From Pseudodesulfovibrio sp. (GTDB lineage: Bacteria; Desulfobacterota; Desulfovibrionia; Desulfovibrionales; Desulfovibrionaceae): a stretch of 64,000 bases of DNA. The notes beneath the pieces were generated by a model that did not search any database, was not told the origin of the DNA, and saw only the letters and a list, made by a program, of their open reading frames with translations. Position 1 is the stretch's first letter. Every line of letters starts with the position of its first letter. The stretch is from positions 79,122 through 143,121 of the forward strand of contig JAEINO010000004.1 in assembly GCA_016342345.1 (NCBI GenBank), given 5' to 3'. Below are positions 8,084-16,903 of the stretch, piece after piece. The translations under genes and the position numbers were made by a program.

Positions 8084-9220
8084 ATGAGTTTTATATATAA
8101 ATTACCAATAAATTCAGGCTTTTTTGTGGTAAAAAACATAGCCTTAATATTTGTTGTAGTTCTTGTGGCCGGTCTGGCCGGCTGTGGCAATGATCGCCTG
8201 GGAGGTGATACCCAGGCCGATTCCGGGGATGATCCGGTTTCAGAAAGTTCTTCGGCTGAGGGTGTTCAACCCGAAGCCAGTCCCGTGCTACCGGTCAAGT
8301 CTTCGGAGACGTTTGTTGTCCAGTCCGCGGACCGCTGGTCCACCCTGACCGGCTTTACCCGTGCCAGAAACGCCATGACGCTGGTGACCGAAGAGTCTGG
8401 CCGAGTACACAAGGTTGTTGCCGATGTGGGTGATACCCTTGGAGAACATGGGTTGTTTGCCGAGTTGGACACGACATTTATTGAACTTGATCTGGCCGGA
8501 AATCGGGCTGATCAGCAGCGTCTCAAAAGCGATTTGAACTACAACAAGAAGGAAATGGAGCGGTATGAGGCCCTGGTCAGGGATCAGAATGCTGCCCAGT
8601 CCACCTTGGACAACAATATTCGTGCGCATCAGGCAGCCCTGCAACAACTCAGGGCCAAACAAATAGAAGAGCGCGTGCTTATGGAGCGGATGAAACGATT
8701 CTCATTGCTTGGCCCTGCGGGGTGGAAGATTGTTACTCGTTACATCGAGCCGGGCGAATGGGTCACCAAGGGCGAAAAAGTGGCTGAGCTTGGCAGGTAT
8801 GACGTGTTGCTGGTGCCATATGCTCTGACAAGTGCCGAATATCGTGCTCTCAAGGATCAGGGTGAAACCGTGGACCTCAAGCTGACCGATCTGAACAGGA
8901 TTATCAAGGCAAGGGTCATTCATGTGTCTCCCGGATTTGATCCTCAGACCCGCAAGATCAATGTTGATCTCGAAATAGCAGAAGGGGATTTTGAATTTCG
9001 TGGTGGCATTCGCACGGAGCTTAAGCTCGGTCTGCCCGATCCCGGCGGTGCTGTTATTGTGCCCGAGTCGGCCTTGGTAAAGGCATACGAAGAGTATTTT
9101 TTGATGACCCCGGATGACAATCGGGTTCGCGTGGTGCTGATGGGTGGAGCGGATGGCAACATGCGTCGGGTTTCCAGCTCGAACGTGCGTCCGGGAGACC
9201 GCTTTCTGCTTTATCCGTAG
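8084..9220 (+). CDS. RND efflux membrane-fusion (periplasmic adaptor) lipoprotein
   Basis: The 378-residue protein bridges an inner-membrane RND pump to an outer-membrane channel. A hydrophobic N terminus ends in the lipobox VAGLAGC, so the adaptor is lipid-anchored in the periplasmic leaflet. A lipoyl-like barrel half (TLVTEESGRVHKVVADVGDTLGEHGLFAELD), a helical hairpin (about residues 145-205) and the second barrel half plus beta-barrel (ARVIHVSPGFDPQTRKINVDLEI) follow in the normal order. AAAGGAGTG precedes the ATG. It is 45 bases upstream of the RND gene. No TolC-type outer-membrane gene is next to them. Confidence 0.9.
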   Translation: MSFIYKLPINSGFFVVKNIALIFVVVLVAGLAGCGNDRLGGDTQADSGDDPVSESSSAEGVQPEASPVLPVKSSETFVVQSADRWSTLTGFTRARNAMTLVTEESGRVHKVVADVGDTLGEHGLFAELDTTFIELDLAGNRADQQRLKSDLNYNKKEMERYEALVRDQNAAQSTLDNNIRAHQAALQQLRAKQIEERVLMERMKRFSLLGPAGWKIVTRYIEPGEWVTKGEKVAELGRYDVLLVPYALTSAEYRALKDQGETVDLKLTDLNRIIKARVIHVSPGFDPQTRKINVDLEIAEGDFEFRGGIRTELKLGLPDPGGAVIVPESALVKAYEEYFLMTPDDNRVRVVLMGGADGNMRRVSSSNVRPGDRFLLYP

Positions 9221-9265
9221 CAGGAAGGCTCACCATGCATTTTCCCATTCCAAGGAGTTGATATA

Positions 9266-12200
9266 ATGTCCATTGTCAAAAAGGACACTCCCGTACAGAG
9301 TCTTGTTCGGATGACACTGAGGCAGAAGGTCTTTGTCAATCTGATCTTCGTGCTACTTATGGTCGTGGGCGTGTTCTGCGTCTTTGATTTGCCGGTCGAG
9401 CGATATCCCGATATTCATCTGGGCAAGGTCATCATCAGTGGTTTCCTGCCCGGAGCCAGCCCGGACGAGGTTGAAACGCTGGTGACGCGCAAGATCGAAG
9501 ATTCATTGGAAGATCTGGACAATGTGGAATTCATTCGTTCCCGTTCGTTCCGGCAGCGCGCATCAATCACGGTTAAATTCCTGGACGATACGGACTATGA
9601 CACTTTGTATGACGAACTCAGGTTCAAAGTGTTGTCTATTCAAAATGATCTGCCGGAGGAGATGGACCCGCCCACGTTTGCCTTTATCAGGGTCAGTGAA
9701 TGGCTACCGGTGATTTCGGTCAATCTGGTTGGTGACAGGTCCAATCGTGCGCTGACGTTAATGGCCGAGGAAATGAAAATACCTCTTCAGCGGATACCCG
9801 GAGTCAAGGACGTCAAGATCAATGGAGAGTTCACGCGGGAGTTTCATGTGGCTCTGGCCCCGCAGAAGCTCATGCGTCTCGGCGTCACGTTCGATGAAGT
9901 GGGTAAGGCTCTGGAAGGGGCCAACATATCGGTTCCGGCAGGGGATTTTGTCAGTGATTCCGGCGAATACATTATTGTTGCCGATGAGAAGTTTCGGTCC
10001 CGAGACGAAATTGCGTCAACCGTTGTCCGGCGGGATGGGGATGGCTCTTTTGTGACCGTGGGCGATGTCATGAGTAGTGCCGGGATGAATTATCGCGATC
10101 CGTTTGTCGTGTCATCGGTTAATGGCAAGGACTCTGTCGCAATAAAAATAGTCAAGACGCCGGATGGCAACGCGCTGGATATCGGGGCTGAAGTGGAAAA
10201 GGTGGTGGAAGGCTTCCGATTCATGCTCGACAAGGAAGGTGTCGAGGCGATCATGACCCAGGATCAGCGCGTTTACATTAACGAGAATATCAACACGCTG
10301 GGTTCCAATCTGTTAGTCGGCATTTTTCTTGTCTGTGGTTGCATCTGGATTGTCATGGGGTTCAGGAATGCCATGCTGACGACTGTTGGTGTGCCGTTCG
10401 CGTTTTTGGTGACCATGATTATCATGTGGATCACCGGTAATTCACTCAATGAAATCACGCTGTTTTCCTTTGTGCTGGTGAGCGGAATCATAGTTGACGA
10501 TGCCATTGTGGTGGTGGAGAACATCTATCGCCATGTGCAGGAAGGCAGGGCGATTCGGGACGCGGTCATAGACGGGACCAGCGAGGTTTTTCTGCCGGTG
10601 CTGGCTGCCACTTCTACCACGGTTGCGGCCTTTTTACCCATGCTCATCATGTCCGGCTCCTCTGGCGAGTTTTTTGCGCTGGTGCCCAAGGCGGTCAGTT
10701 TTGCCATACTTGCATCCATCATCGAATGTCTGTTCATCCTGCCTTTGCATTTCATGGATTGGCCTGGTGCTCGGACTCTTGAAAAGGAGGCCCGGACCCA
10801 CTCGCGGCGTGCCTCTGATCCGAAGTCGTTGATCTGGTTGAAAAAAGTTACAGACTCTGTATTGCAGCTTTCCATGCGTCACAAGTGGAAGAGTCTGTTT
10901 CTGGTTTTTGGAGCTTTTGTCATGGCAGTCATTATCCTTGGCGTATCGGTTTCGGGGGTCATGCCTCTTTTGCGCATCAAGTTTTTCCCTGACGAATACA
11001 ATCTTTATTACGTGTCCATGGAAGGCCCGGTGGGGACAGGTGTCTATGTATCATCCCAAAAGGCCAAGGAGATTTCGAGTTTTGTAAAGAGTTTCGGTCC
11101 AGGTTCCACCAAATCCTGTTCTGCCCTTGGCGGCATGGATGTCAACGATGACTACGAGACCGTGTATGGTTCTAATCGAGCTATTGTCACGGTGGAGCTT
11201 CCGGCCAAGGATGAACAGGAATTTATCGAGAATCCTGACAACGATCCGGTGCTTTTGCTCGAGATTGTGCGCGAAAAGCTCAACCCCTTTGCCAAGGATG
11301 GCTGGAGCTTCCGGGTCTGGCCTGAAAAGAGCGGACCGCCGGCAGGCAAGGACGTGAATATTCGTGTTCTCGGTTCTGATCAGGAATCCGTGCAGGGCCT
11401 TACGGAGAATGTCTTTGGCTGGGTCAAGAACAACAAGGATATAGAGCCATATCTGATTGATTTCGGGCGTGATACCGGTACGGATAATCGTGTTTTCCGG
11501 TTCAGGCCGGTTCCGAGCCTTGTCTCAGAATACGGATTGACCCCGGCTCAGGTTGTTTCGCTGGCCGGGGGCATTCTGGATGGTCGGTTTGTTGGCAAGT
11601 TCCGTGTGGCTGACGAGGATATTGATCTGCGAATGAAGATCGACAAGCAGTATTTGAAGCAGCCTGAGGATGCCTTGGATATACCCATTCTGGAGGATGA
11701 TGAAGGGCCGGTGCGCGTGGGGGATCTCGTGGAGGTGGAAACCTACCGCGAATCAGGACAACTCAACCGCTTTCAGGGGCAGCGGGCTGTAACCCTGACG
11801 GCCAATATCCAGGCTGGTGCGCCGATCAACGCGGCGAGCATCGTGCATGATGTGCGGGCCTTTTATGGGACCATTCAGGACAAGTACCCCGGTGCGACCC
11901 TGGGCTTTGCCGGAGAATACGAGTCCACAGGGCGTTCCTTTACTTCACTCATGTATGCGTTTTGTATAGCAATAATGATAATTTACATCATTCTTGCCTG
12001 TCAATTCCAGTCGTATACTCAACCTGTTGTCATTTTATCGGCCGTGGCATTTGCCTTGACCGGGGTGGTTTTTGGCACTTTGTTTACCCGCTCCCTGTTC
12101 ACGATCAACAGCTTTATTGCCACAGTGGGTGTCACCGGGGTTGTGGTCAATGACTCCTTGGTACTGCTTGATTTCATCAATCGTCTCTATAAGGCAGGAT

Positions 12201-12505
12201 ACAGTCGCGCAGAAGCTATCCGCGAAGGAGTTAGCATCCGTTTGCGGCCGATTCTGTTGACCACGTTGACCACCACACTGGGCTTGTTGCCCATGGCCTT
12301 GGGCATTCCCTATTATTCAGTTGTGTGGGGTACCATGGCCACCACGTTTGTCACGGGCCTGTGCGTTGCCACTACATTGACTCTGTTTATCATGCCCATT
12401 GAATGGGATCTCTTGATGCGCAGGCAGGAGCGCAAAGCCGCAAAGCGATTTGCAAAGCTCGAAAAGCAGGAAGACGATACCGGAAAAACGCTGCTTCAGA
12501 GTTAA
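9266..12505 (+). CDS. RND-family efflux transporter (HAE1/AcrB type)
   Basis: The 1079-residue protein is full-length for the AcrB/HAE1 group. It shows the two-fold repeat: TM1 near residue 25, a large periplasmic porter loop with LPGASPDEVETLVTRKIE, a membrane block containing VSGIIVDDAIVVVENI (the two Asp residues of the proton relay in TM4), a second periplasmic loop, and a C-terminal block with TGVVVNDSLVLLDFIN and RLRPILLTTLTTTLGLLPMALG. It pumps hydrophobic drugs, detergents or metabolites out using the proton gradient. AAGGAG stands in front of the ATG. It forms an operon with the adaptor; the substrate cannot be told from sequence. Confidence 0.93.
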   Translation: MSIVKKDTPVQSLVRMTLRQKVFVNLIFVLLMVVGVFCVFDLPVERYPDIHLGKVIISGFLPGASPDEVETLVTRKIEDSLEDLDNVEFIRSRSFRQRASITVKFLDDTDYDTLYDELRFKVLSIQNDLPEEMDPPTFAFIRVSEWLPVISVNLVGDRSNRALTLMAEEMKIPLQRIPGVKDVKINGEFTREFHVALAPQKLMRLGVTFDEVGKALEGANISVPAGDFVSDSGEYIIVADEKFRSRDEIASTVVRRDGDGSFVTVGDVMSSAGMNYRDPFVVSSVNGKDSVAIKIVKTPDGNALDIGAEVEKVVEGFRFMLDKEGVEAIMTQDQRVYINENINTLGSNLLVGIFLVCGCIWIVMGFRNAMLTTVGVPFAFLVTMIIMWITGNSLNEITLFSFVLVSGIIVDDAIVVVENIYRHVQEGRAIRDAVIDGTSEVFLPVLAATSTTVAAFLPMLIMSGSSGEFFALVPKAVSFAILASIIECLFILPLHFMDWPGARTLEKEARTHSRRASDPKSLIWLKKVTDSVLQLSMRHKWKSLFLVFGAFVMAVIILGVSVSGVMPLLRIKFFPDEYNLYYVSMEGPVGTGVYVSSQKAKEISSFVKSFGPGSTKSCSALGGMDVNDDYETVYGSNRAIVTVELPAKDEQEFIENPDNDPVLLLEIVREKLNPFAKDGWSFRVWPEKSGPPAGKDVNIRVLGSDQESVQGLTENVFGWVKNNKDIEPYLIDFGRDTGTDNRVFRFRPVPSLVSEYGLTPAQVVSLAGGILDGRFVGKFRVADEDIDLRMKIDKQYLKQPEDALDIPILEDDEGPVRVGDLVEVETYRESGQLNRFQGQRAVTLTANIQAGAPINAASIVHDVRAFYGTIQDKYPGATLGFAGEYESTGRSFTSLMYAFCIAIMIIYIILACQFQSYTQPVVILSAVAFALTGVVFGTLFTRSLFTINSFIATVGVTGVVVNDSLVLLDFINRLYKAGYSRAEAIREGVSIRLRPILLTTLTTTLGLLPMALGIPYYSVVWGTMATTFVTGLCVATTLTLFIMPIEWDLLMRRQERKAAKRFAKLEKQEDDTGKTLLQS

Positions 12506-12806
12506 TAGAAAGGCGTCGATATCGGGCTAGACAAAGTCTAGTAAAACTTTAGACAACTGCCGAATGCCATGATTTTATAATGATAATTATTATTTATTTA
12601 GGCGAACGAAGGGTTGTGTCTTGGCGTGGTGTTTTTTGGGGGGGCGAGTGGTTCTTTTTTTGCCAATTCTTACTTCTTGCGTTTGGAAACGGGTTGAGTG
12701 ATGTGGAAAACAGCCTGTTCTTTTCTGATGGTTTTGGGACGTGTTGCGTCCTTTGTCCATGCAAGCTATTATCCATACTCGAAATCGGAAAATTCAAGGA
12801 GTCTGA
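12506..12806. other. Intergenic region with a small hairpin
   Basis: About 300 bases between the RND gene and the VOC-HAD gene. CTAGAC-AAA-GTCTAG at 12527-12541 can form a 6-bp hairpin just after the RND stop, but no T run follows, so it is a weak terminator at best. The ORF 12580-12912 of the track overlaps the start of the next gene and has no support. Otherwise I see nothing. Confidence 0.4.
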
Positions 12807-13598
12807 ATGGCCGCTTATCCGCCTGTTACGCTGCTGGTCCGTGACATTGACAAGTCCGCTGCCTTTTATGAGAAATCCCTCGGTTTTGTGCTTGCCTGGG
12901 ATGCCTTGCTGATCGGTCCTCACGGTCAGTCTTTGCGTCTTGTGGAAACCGAAGGCACCATGCCGGGCGGATGTGTGGTCGTGACTCTGGAGGTACCGGA
13001 CGTGAGTCGGGCTGCCGATGGAATCATGAACAATGGCGGTGGCAGAGCCGAGAAATTGCTGGGTGATGAACCGCTGTATCTCGGTTTGGATGGCGAGATG
13101 ATAGCCCTGAAGGAACGCGGGTTGCCCGGTGTGGAAGCCGTGAAGCTTGTCGTATATGATTTTGACGGTGTCATGACTGATAATTCCGTGGTCGTGGATC
13201 AGGACGGACACGAGTTCGTGAGTGCCAATAGGAGCGATGGGTTGGGTGTGGGCATGATTCGCAAGCTTGGTCTGGAGCAGCTCATTTTGAGCACCGAGAC
13301 CAATCCTGTGGTCAAGGCACGTGCAGACAAGCTTGGCCTGGATGCCATCCACGGCGTTGGTGACAAGGCGTCCACTCTTCTGGCCTTGTCCTCCAACAAG
13401 GGCGTATCCCTTGTCGAAATTCTGTATGTGGGCAATGATATCAACGATTCAGATGCCATGGCCCTGGCTGGTTTCAAAGTTGCTCCGGCAGACGCTCACC
13501 CGTCCATTCTTGCTCTTGCCGATTATGTCACCAATGCCCGAGGTGGACGTGGTGTCGTCCGAGAGTTGGCTGATGTGCTTGTTTCAGTGATGGGTTGA
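12807..13598 (+). CDS. VOC (glyoxalase-like) domain fused to a KdsC-type HAD phosphatase
   Basis: The 263-residue protein has two domains. Residues 5-105 look like a vicinal-oxygen-chelate domain (VTLLVRDIDKSAAFYEKSLGFVL at the start, GLDGEMIALKER at the end). Residues about 111-263 are a HAD phosphatase of the KdsC/YrbI type: YDFDGVMTD (nucleophile Asp118 and acid Asp120), LILSTE, a Lys at 187, and GNDINDSDAM. KdsC-type enzymes remove phosphate from sugar-acid 8- or 9-phosphates, and the compact cap-less form fits a tetramer. AAGGAG precedes the ATG and the frame is continuous across the domain border. The pairing with a VOC domain is unusual. The substrate is unknown, and no Kdo or sialic-acid genes are nearby. 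Confidence 0.8.
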   Translation: MAAYPPVTLLVRDIDKSAAFYEKSLGFVLAWDALLIGPHGQSLRLVETEGTMPGGCVVVTLEVPDVSRAADGIMNNGGGRAEKLLGDEPLYLGLDGEMIALKERGLPGVEAVKLVVYDFDGVMTDNSVVVDQDGHEFVSANRSDGLGVGMIRKLGLEQLILSTETNPVVKARADKLGLDAIHGVGDKASTLLALSSNKGVSLVEILYVGNDINDSDAMALAGFKVAPADAHPSILALADYVTNARGGRGVVRELADVLVSVMG

Positions 13599-13870
13599 TG
13601 ACAGCAGGCGGGGGTGATTCTTTCCTGGTTTTTCTTTTTCCTTATATGTTCCGGCTGGGTAGAGATCGTTTACGGGTCTGTCTGAAAGCGTAATTCAAAT
13701 TTTTTCGGGTTTCGTGAGATTTGAGTAAAAAAAGTGGCATGAATCTCTCTTTCGTGGTTCTGAAGTTTAATTCGAGTAAAGTGGACCATTTCTGGACATT
13801 ATTCCCGGTTTCAGCCTAAATCAGAGGAACGTGTTCCGTTTGGGGTACGCGGACAGCAATTGGAGAGGGT

Positions 13871-15295
13871 ATGGCTGAAACTTCCTTTGAGAATATTTGC
13901 ATATTCCACATTCTGGACGGGCTGAGGGATGGCCTGTCACATTATTCGCAACCCAGTCGGGCCGCATTGATTTACGCCGAGCACCCAGATTCACCGCCTC
14001 GCATCTGTGACCCGCAGGATCTTTTGAGAGGCCATGAGCCCAAGCTTCAGGACCTCTTTCTGTATTCCAACAAGTGGCGTGACGGCGATGTTTTCAACGA
14101 TGAGGTTCGAGTTCTGGACGGTAATGGAACCGAACTGGATCTTTCAGGTATCATTTCGCTGTCAGCGCGCTCAAAGTCAATGTGCTATCAGGCCTGGTTC
14201 ACGGATCAGCATCCGGATATGTGCAGCCTCGGGCCAACCAAGCGATGGCTTGAAGTTGCGGCAGGATTGCTTTCCCAAAATTTTACGGCTCGAAACGTCA
14301 TGAATCTCGATACTGCCGGCTTTGTGCTTCAGCATTGCGCCAATCACGCCGTGCGTGACCATATTGTTGATGAGCGAATCCGGCAGGGATGGCTTGATAC
14401 CCGGATACGGGTGTATCCTTTCCTTGATGCTGTGCTTGGTGTGTCCGGGACCCAGGAAGAGGGAGCCTGGCCCCGAGGACGTCTGGTCGTGGTGGAGCCA
14501 AGCCAACTGGATCAGGTCCGTTTTATCTGTCGTTTTCCGGAAATGGAACAGCCCATGCTGGCGGATTCGAAACATGTACGGAAGCTTTTGCAGGCCGTTG
14601 AAGAGTCGGGCCGTGTTCTGGTCTCTGATGGAAAAACTGTGCTCGGCATTGCCATAGGCTCCATGCCCGGTGCATATCTGGCGGCCCAGTTCAGCGGAAC
14701 GCACGGTTTTCTGTGGATCAAGAGCGACCCGGTATGCTGTTTCTTTGAAGGACGGTTTCATTCTTCCAACCTGCGGGCCAACCTTGTCCAACTTGAAGAA
14801 CAGATGCTCGAAACCGACATGGAAATGGGACTTCAGCATACCCTGCTCCAGATAGTCTCGTTGATGGTCAATCGGGTTCGTGATCGCAAGCATGGCTGTA
14901 CCCTTGTTATTGATGTTTGCAAGGATCGTCTGGCCATGTCAGGCCAGCATTTCATGGAACCGCTTGATCTCCAAGACAGCGGCCAGCTCAAACTTGCCTG
15001 CTCTCTGGCCAAGCTGGACGGGGCATTGCATATCGGGCGGGATTTGAAGCTTCATGGTTTTGCCTGCCTCATGGACGGACGGTGTGTTCCCGGTGAGAAC
15101 AGGGCGCGTGGTGCTCGTTTCAATTCAGCTCTCAGATTTACGGCCGAGCACGAAGATATCGTGGTGGTGGTCGTCTCCGCTGATCGGCCTGTCTCGATCA
15201 TCAAGAATGGGCAGGAACTGACGGCCCAGTGTCATTTTGACCAGATTCGTGGTTTGTCCCGACCTCCGCTTCTGGCCGAATGGATTATGAGTTGA
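13871..15295 (+). CDS. Divergent diadenylate-cyclase-like (DisA_N/DAC) protein with unknown N-terminal region
   Basis: The 474-residue soluble protein ends in a region resembling the DAC domain that makes c-di-AMP: LDGALHIG (DGA at 383-385), then GFACLMDG, GARFNSAL (414-421) and the strand VVVVVSADRPVSIIKNG. In canonical DACs the second motif is G-x-RHR-A-A; here the Arg is kept but the next two residues are Phe-Asn. Activity or substrate may therefore differ, or it may only bind nucleotide. Residues 1-330 are not recognised and could be a sensor region. The gene starts at an ATG with GGAGAGGGT upstream. It stands between a VOC-HAD gene and an HD-GYP gene. Confidence 0.65.
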   Translation: MAETSFENICIFHILDGLRDGLSHYSQPSRAALIYAEHPDSPPRICDPQDLLRGHEPKLQDLFLYSNKWRDGDVFNDEVRVLDGNGTELDLSGIISLSARSKSMCYQAWFTDQHPDMCSLGPTKRWLEVAAGLLSQNFTARNVMNLDTAGFVLQHCANHAVRDHIVDERIRQGWLDTRIRVYPFLDAVLGVSGTQEEGAWPRGRLVVVEPSQLDQVRFICRFPEMEQPMLADSKHVRKLLQAVEESGRVLVSDGKTVLGIAIGSMPGAYLAAQFSGTHGFLWIKSDPVCCFFEGRFHSSNLRANLVQLEEQMLETDMEMGLQHTLLQIVSLMVNRVRDRKHGCTLVIDVCKDRLAMSGQHFMEPLDLQDSGQLKLACSLAKLDGALHIGRDLKLHGFACLMDGRCVPGENRARGARFNSALRFTAEHEDIVVVVVSADRPVSIIKNGQELTAQCHFDQIRGLSRPPLLAEWIMS

Positions 15296-15329
15296 TTTGT
15301 GGTTTATTGCGGACGGAGCGTTGAAGTTC

Positions 15330-15560
15330 ATGTCTGGTACCTGGCTGACATCTTCGGTTTTCTGGATTATTTCCCTGCCTGCCCTGGCTCTGTCAGGTTT
15401 GCTTTTTCAAATGATTTTAAGTCTGTTCAGCTGCTGCGGCACATTCAAGTTGCGCGGCAGGGTCGTTGTGCTCAAGTGGTGGATGATTCCGGTCACCAGT
15501 GGTTTGTGTTGCCTTTTGTGGATGGTTGCAGTCGCGTATGTTGTGTTTGAGATGAACTGA
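15330..15560 (+). CDS. Small two-helix membrane protein
   Basis: A 76-residue ORF from the ATG at 15330 that encodes two hydrophobic segments (SSVFWIISLPALALSGLLFQMILSL and WWMIPVTSGLCCLLWMVAVAYVVF) separated by a basic loop (KLRGRVVVLKWW), as expected of a small inner-membrane protein. A GGAG lies 12 bases upstream, slightly far. The overlapping frame at 15299-15550 has no such pattern. It follows the DAC-like gene by 34 bases on the same strand and may be co-transcribed with it. No family recognised. Confidence 0.45.
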   Translation: MSGTWLTSSVFWIISLPALALSGLLFQMILSLFSCCGTFKLRGRVVVLKWWMIPVTSGLCCLLWMVAVAYVVFEMN

Positions 15561-15706
15561 CAGCTTGTGGTGTCATTCTTTCGACTGTTTTTTCTGGAAA
15601 AAGGGCAGCCCCTTATGAAGAGAGCCTTACGGGGTCGACTTCACCTGCTTTGCAGGGTAAGGGGATAAAACTTTGTGGCTGGTATCGATAGACGGGAAAA
15701 AGCTGT

Positions 15707-16729
15707 ATGGCGATCAAGGAAAATGTTCTGGGGGTCAAGGAGATTGACTGCTCGGACGGATTGAATACCGAAGATTACAATCAGATAGACCCTGGTATCC
15801 TGGATTGTTTTCCGCGGGCCGAATATCCGGTGAATCTCTTCCATTGGAAGGAGAATATCCGCGTTCTTTCACCGGTTTATCGGACCGGACGTGAAGTTGA
15901 TCGTCATTTGAGGGCCAAGGTCCGCGACCTGAGCGAAAAAGGTCTTCTGTTCTTCTCCCGCAATCAAATTCAGGATTATGCTGCCTGCGTGGCCTGCAAT
16001 CTCGACACTGCCCTGGACGATCCGAATCTGACCTGGGACGAGAAAGCCGGGGTTTTTATTGGCGAACTCGGGCGCAGGCAGGAGGCGGTTTTCCTGAATC
16101 CCATGGCCCGCGAACTGGACGACCTGCAAAAGGCCATTGAGTCCCTGAGTGTCTATCTGGTGGAGGATTCCACCCGCATGTCCAAGGTGGTTCACGATGT
16201 CCATTCCAATATTTTCCCTCAGCGCAGGCGGATAAATGCTTCGCTTCTTGCCTTGGCCGTGTATCTGGAGATGAACAAGGGAGAGATCTTTCTCGAAACC
16301 CTGGAAATAGTGGCTCTGGGCTTCTTTCTCTATGATATAGGCATGTCAAAGGTATCACCCATGATGCTTTCCAAGGCCCAGCAACTGACTCCGCCCGAGA
16401 AGCGGACCGTTCGCGAACATCCCAAGGTGGGGCTTGAAATTCTTGGCAAGCTCAATCTGACCCGTCTCGAAATCACCGAGCCGGTTATTCAGCATCATGA
16501 GCGTATTAACGGAACAGGCTATCCCAACAAGCTCAAGGATGACCGCATCGGGCAATTGGGACGCATCGCCGGAGTGGCTGACTCTTATTGTGCCATGATC
16601 ACTGGTTCTCCTCATCGCAAGGGCATCCCGCCCATCAATGCTGCCGCCGAACTTGTCACCAACGAACGTCAGTATGATCAGGTTGTTTGTCGTACCCTGG
16701 TCCGATTTCTTCAGACAGTCACAAAATAG
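15707..16729 (+). CDS. HD-GYP-type protein with altered HD motif
   Basis: The 340-residue protein has an unrecognised N-terminal region (1-120, no membrane segment) and a C-terminal HD-GYP domain (about 165-335). The hallmark RINGTGYP and the paired His in VIQHHERINGTGYP and REHPKVGLEIL are present. The canonical HD metal pair at ALLHDIGK is changed to FFLYDIGMSK, so the first His is Tyr and the Lys is lost. The usual AVADxYDA is GVADSYCA. HD-GYP proteins hydrolyse c-di-GMP, but with these changes this one may be inactive or act as a binding or partner protein. No strong ribosome site is visible before the ATG. Confidence 0.8.
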   Translation: MAIKENVLGVKEIDCSDGLNTEDYNQIDPGILDCFPRAEYPVNLFHWKENIRVLSPVYRTGREVDRHLRAKVRDLSEKGLLFFSRNQIQDYAACVACNLDTALDDPNLTWDEKAGVFIGELGRRQEAVFLNPMARELDDLQKAIESLSVYLVEDSTRMSKVVHDVHSNIFPQRRRINASLLALAVYLEMNKGEIFLETLEIVALGFFLYDIGMSKVSPMMLSKAQQLTPPEKRTVREHPKVGLEILGKLNLTRLEITEPVIQHHERINGTGYPNKLKDDRIGQLGRIAGVADSYCAMITGSPHRKGIPPINAAAELVTNERQYDQVVCRTLVRFLQTVTK

Positions 16730-16770
16730 AACTTTCTTGCCGGTTTCAGGCTGTTGACAAAGGCTTGATT

Positions 16771-16860
16771 GCGGCGTTGCTGCAAAAAATGCAAATCCTA
16801 ACGTACAGATAGTACGCGTCGGACGTGCTTTTTTTTTGTGTCTTGCACTCGAACCACTCT
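16771..16860 (+). repeat. Intergenic repeat element, copy A
   Basis: About 90 bases after the HD-GYP gene align without large gaps to 47641-47730. The shared skeleton is CGTTGCTGCAAAAAA, CCTA-CGT-CAG, CGTC, TTTTTT and CTTGC followed by CGAAC. The middle holds a small inverted repeat, GTAC-AGATA-GTAC, whose counterpart in copy B is GTGC-AGGAA-GCAC, so the pairing is kept while bases change. The element may be a REP-like unit or a structured RNA at a transcript end. Confidence 0.65.
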
Positions 16861-16903
16861 CCGCAGTTTGCCGGGTGAAAAGGTGAAGTGGGTAGAGTGG
16901 TTC
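16851..16903. repeat. 10-bp inverted repeat
   Basis: GAACCACTCT (16851-16860) and AGAGTGGTTC (16894-16903) are perfect reverse complements separated by 33 bases. It abuts repeat copy A. A further 7-bp inverted repeat, TTGTTAC (16977-16983) and GTAACAA (17001-17007), lies closer to the chemoreceptor gene and could be a regulator site. Function unknown for both. Confidence 0.5.

Noticed and set aside
12580-12912. 110-residue plus-strand ORF before the VOC-HAD gene
   Set aside because: It overlaps the VOC-HAD start in another frame, and low-complexity G and T runs explain the open frame.
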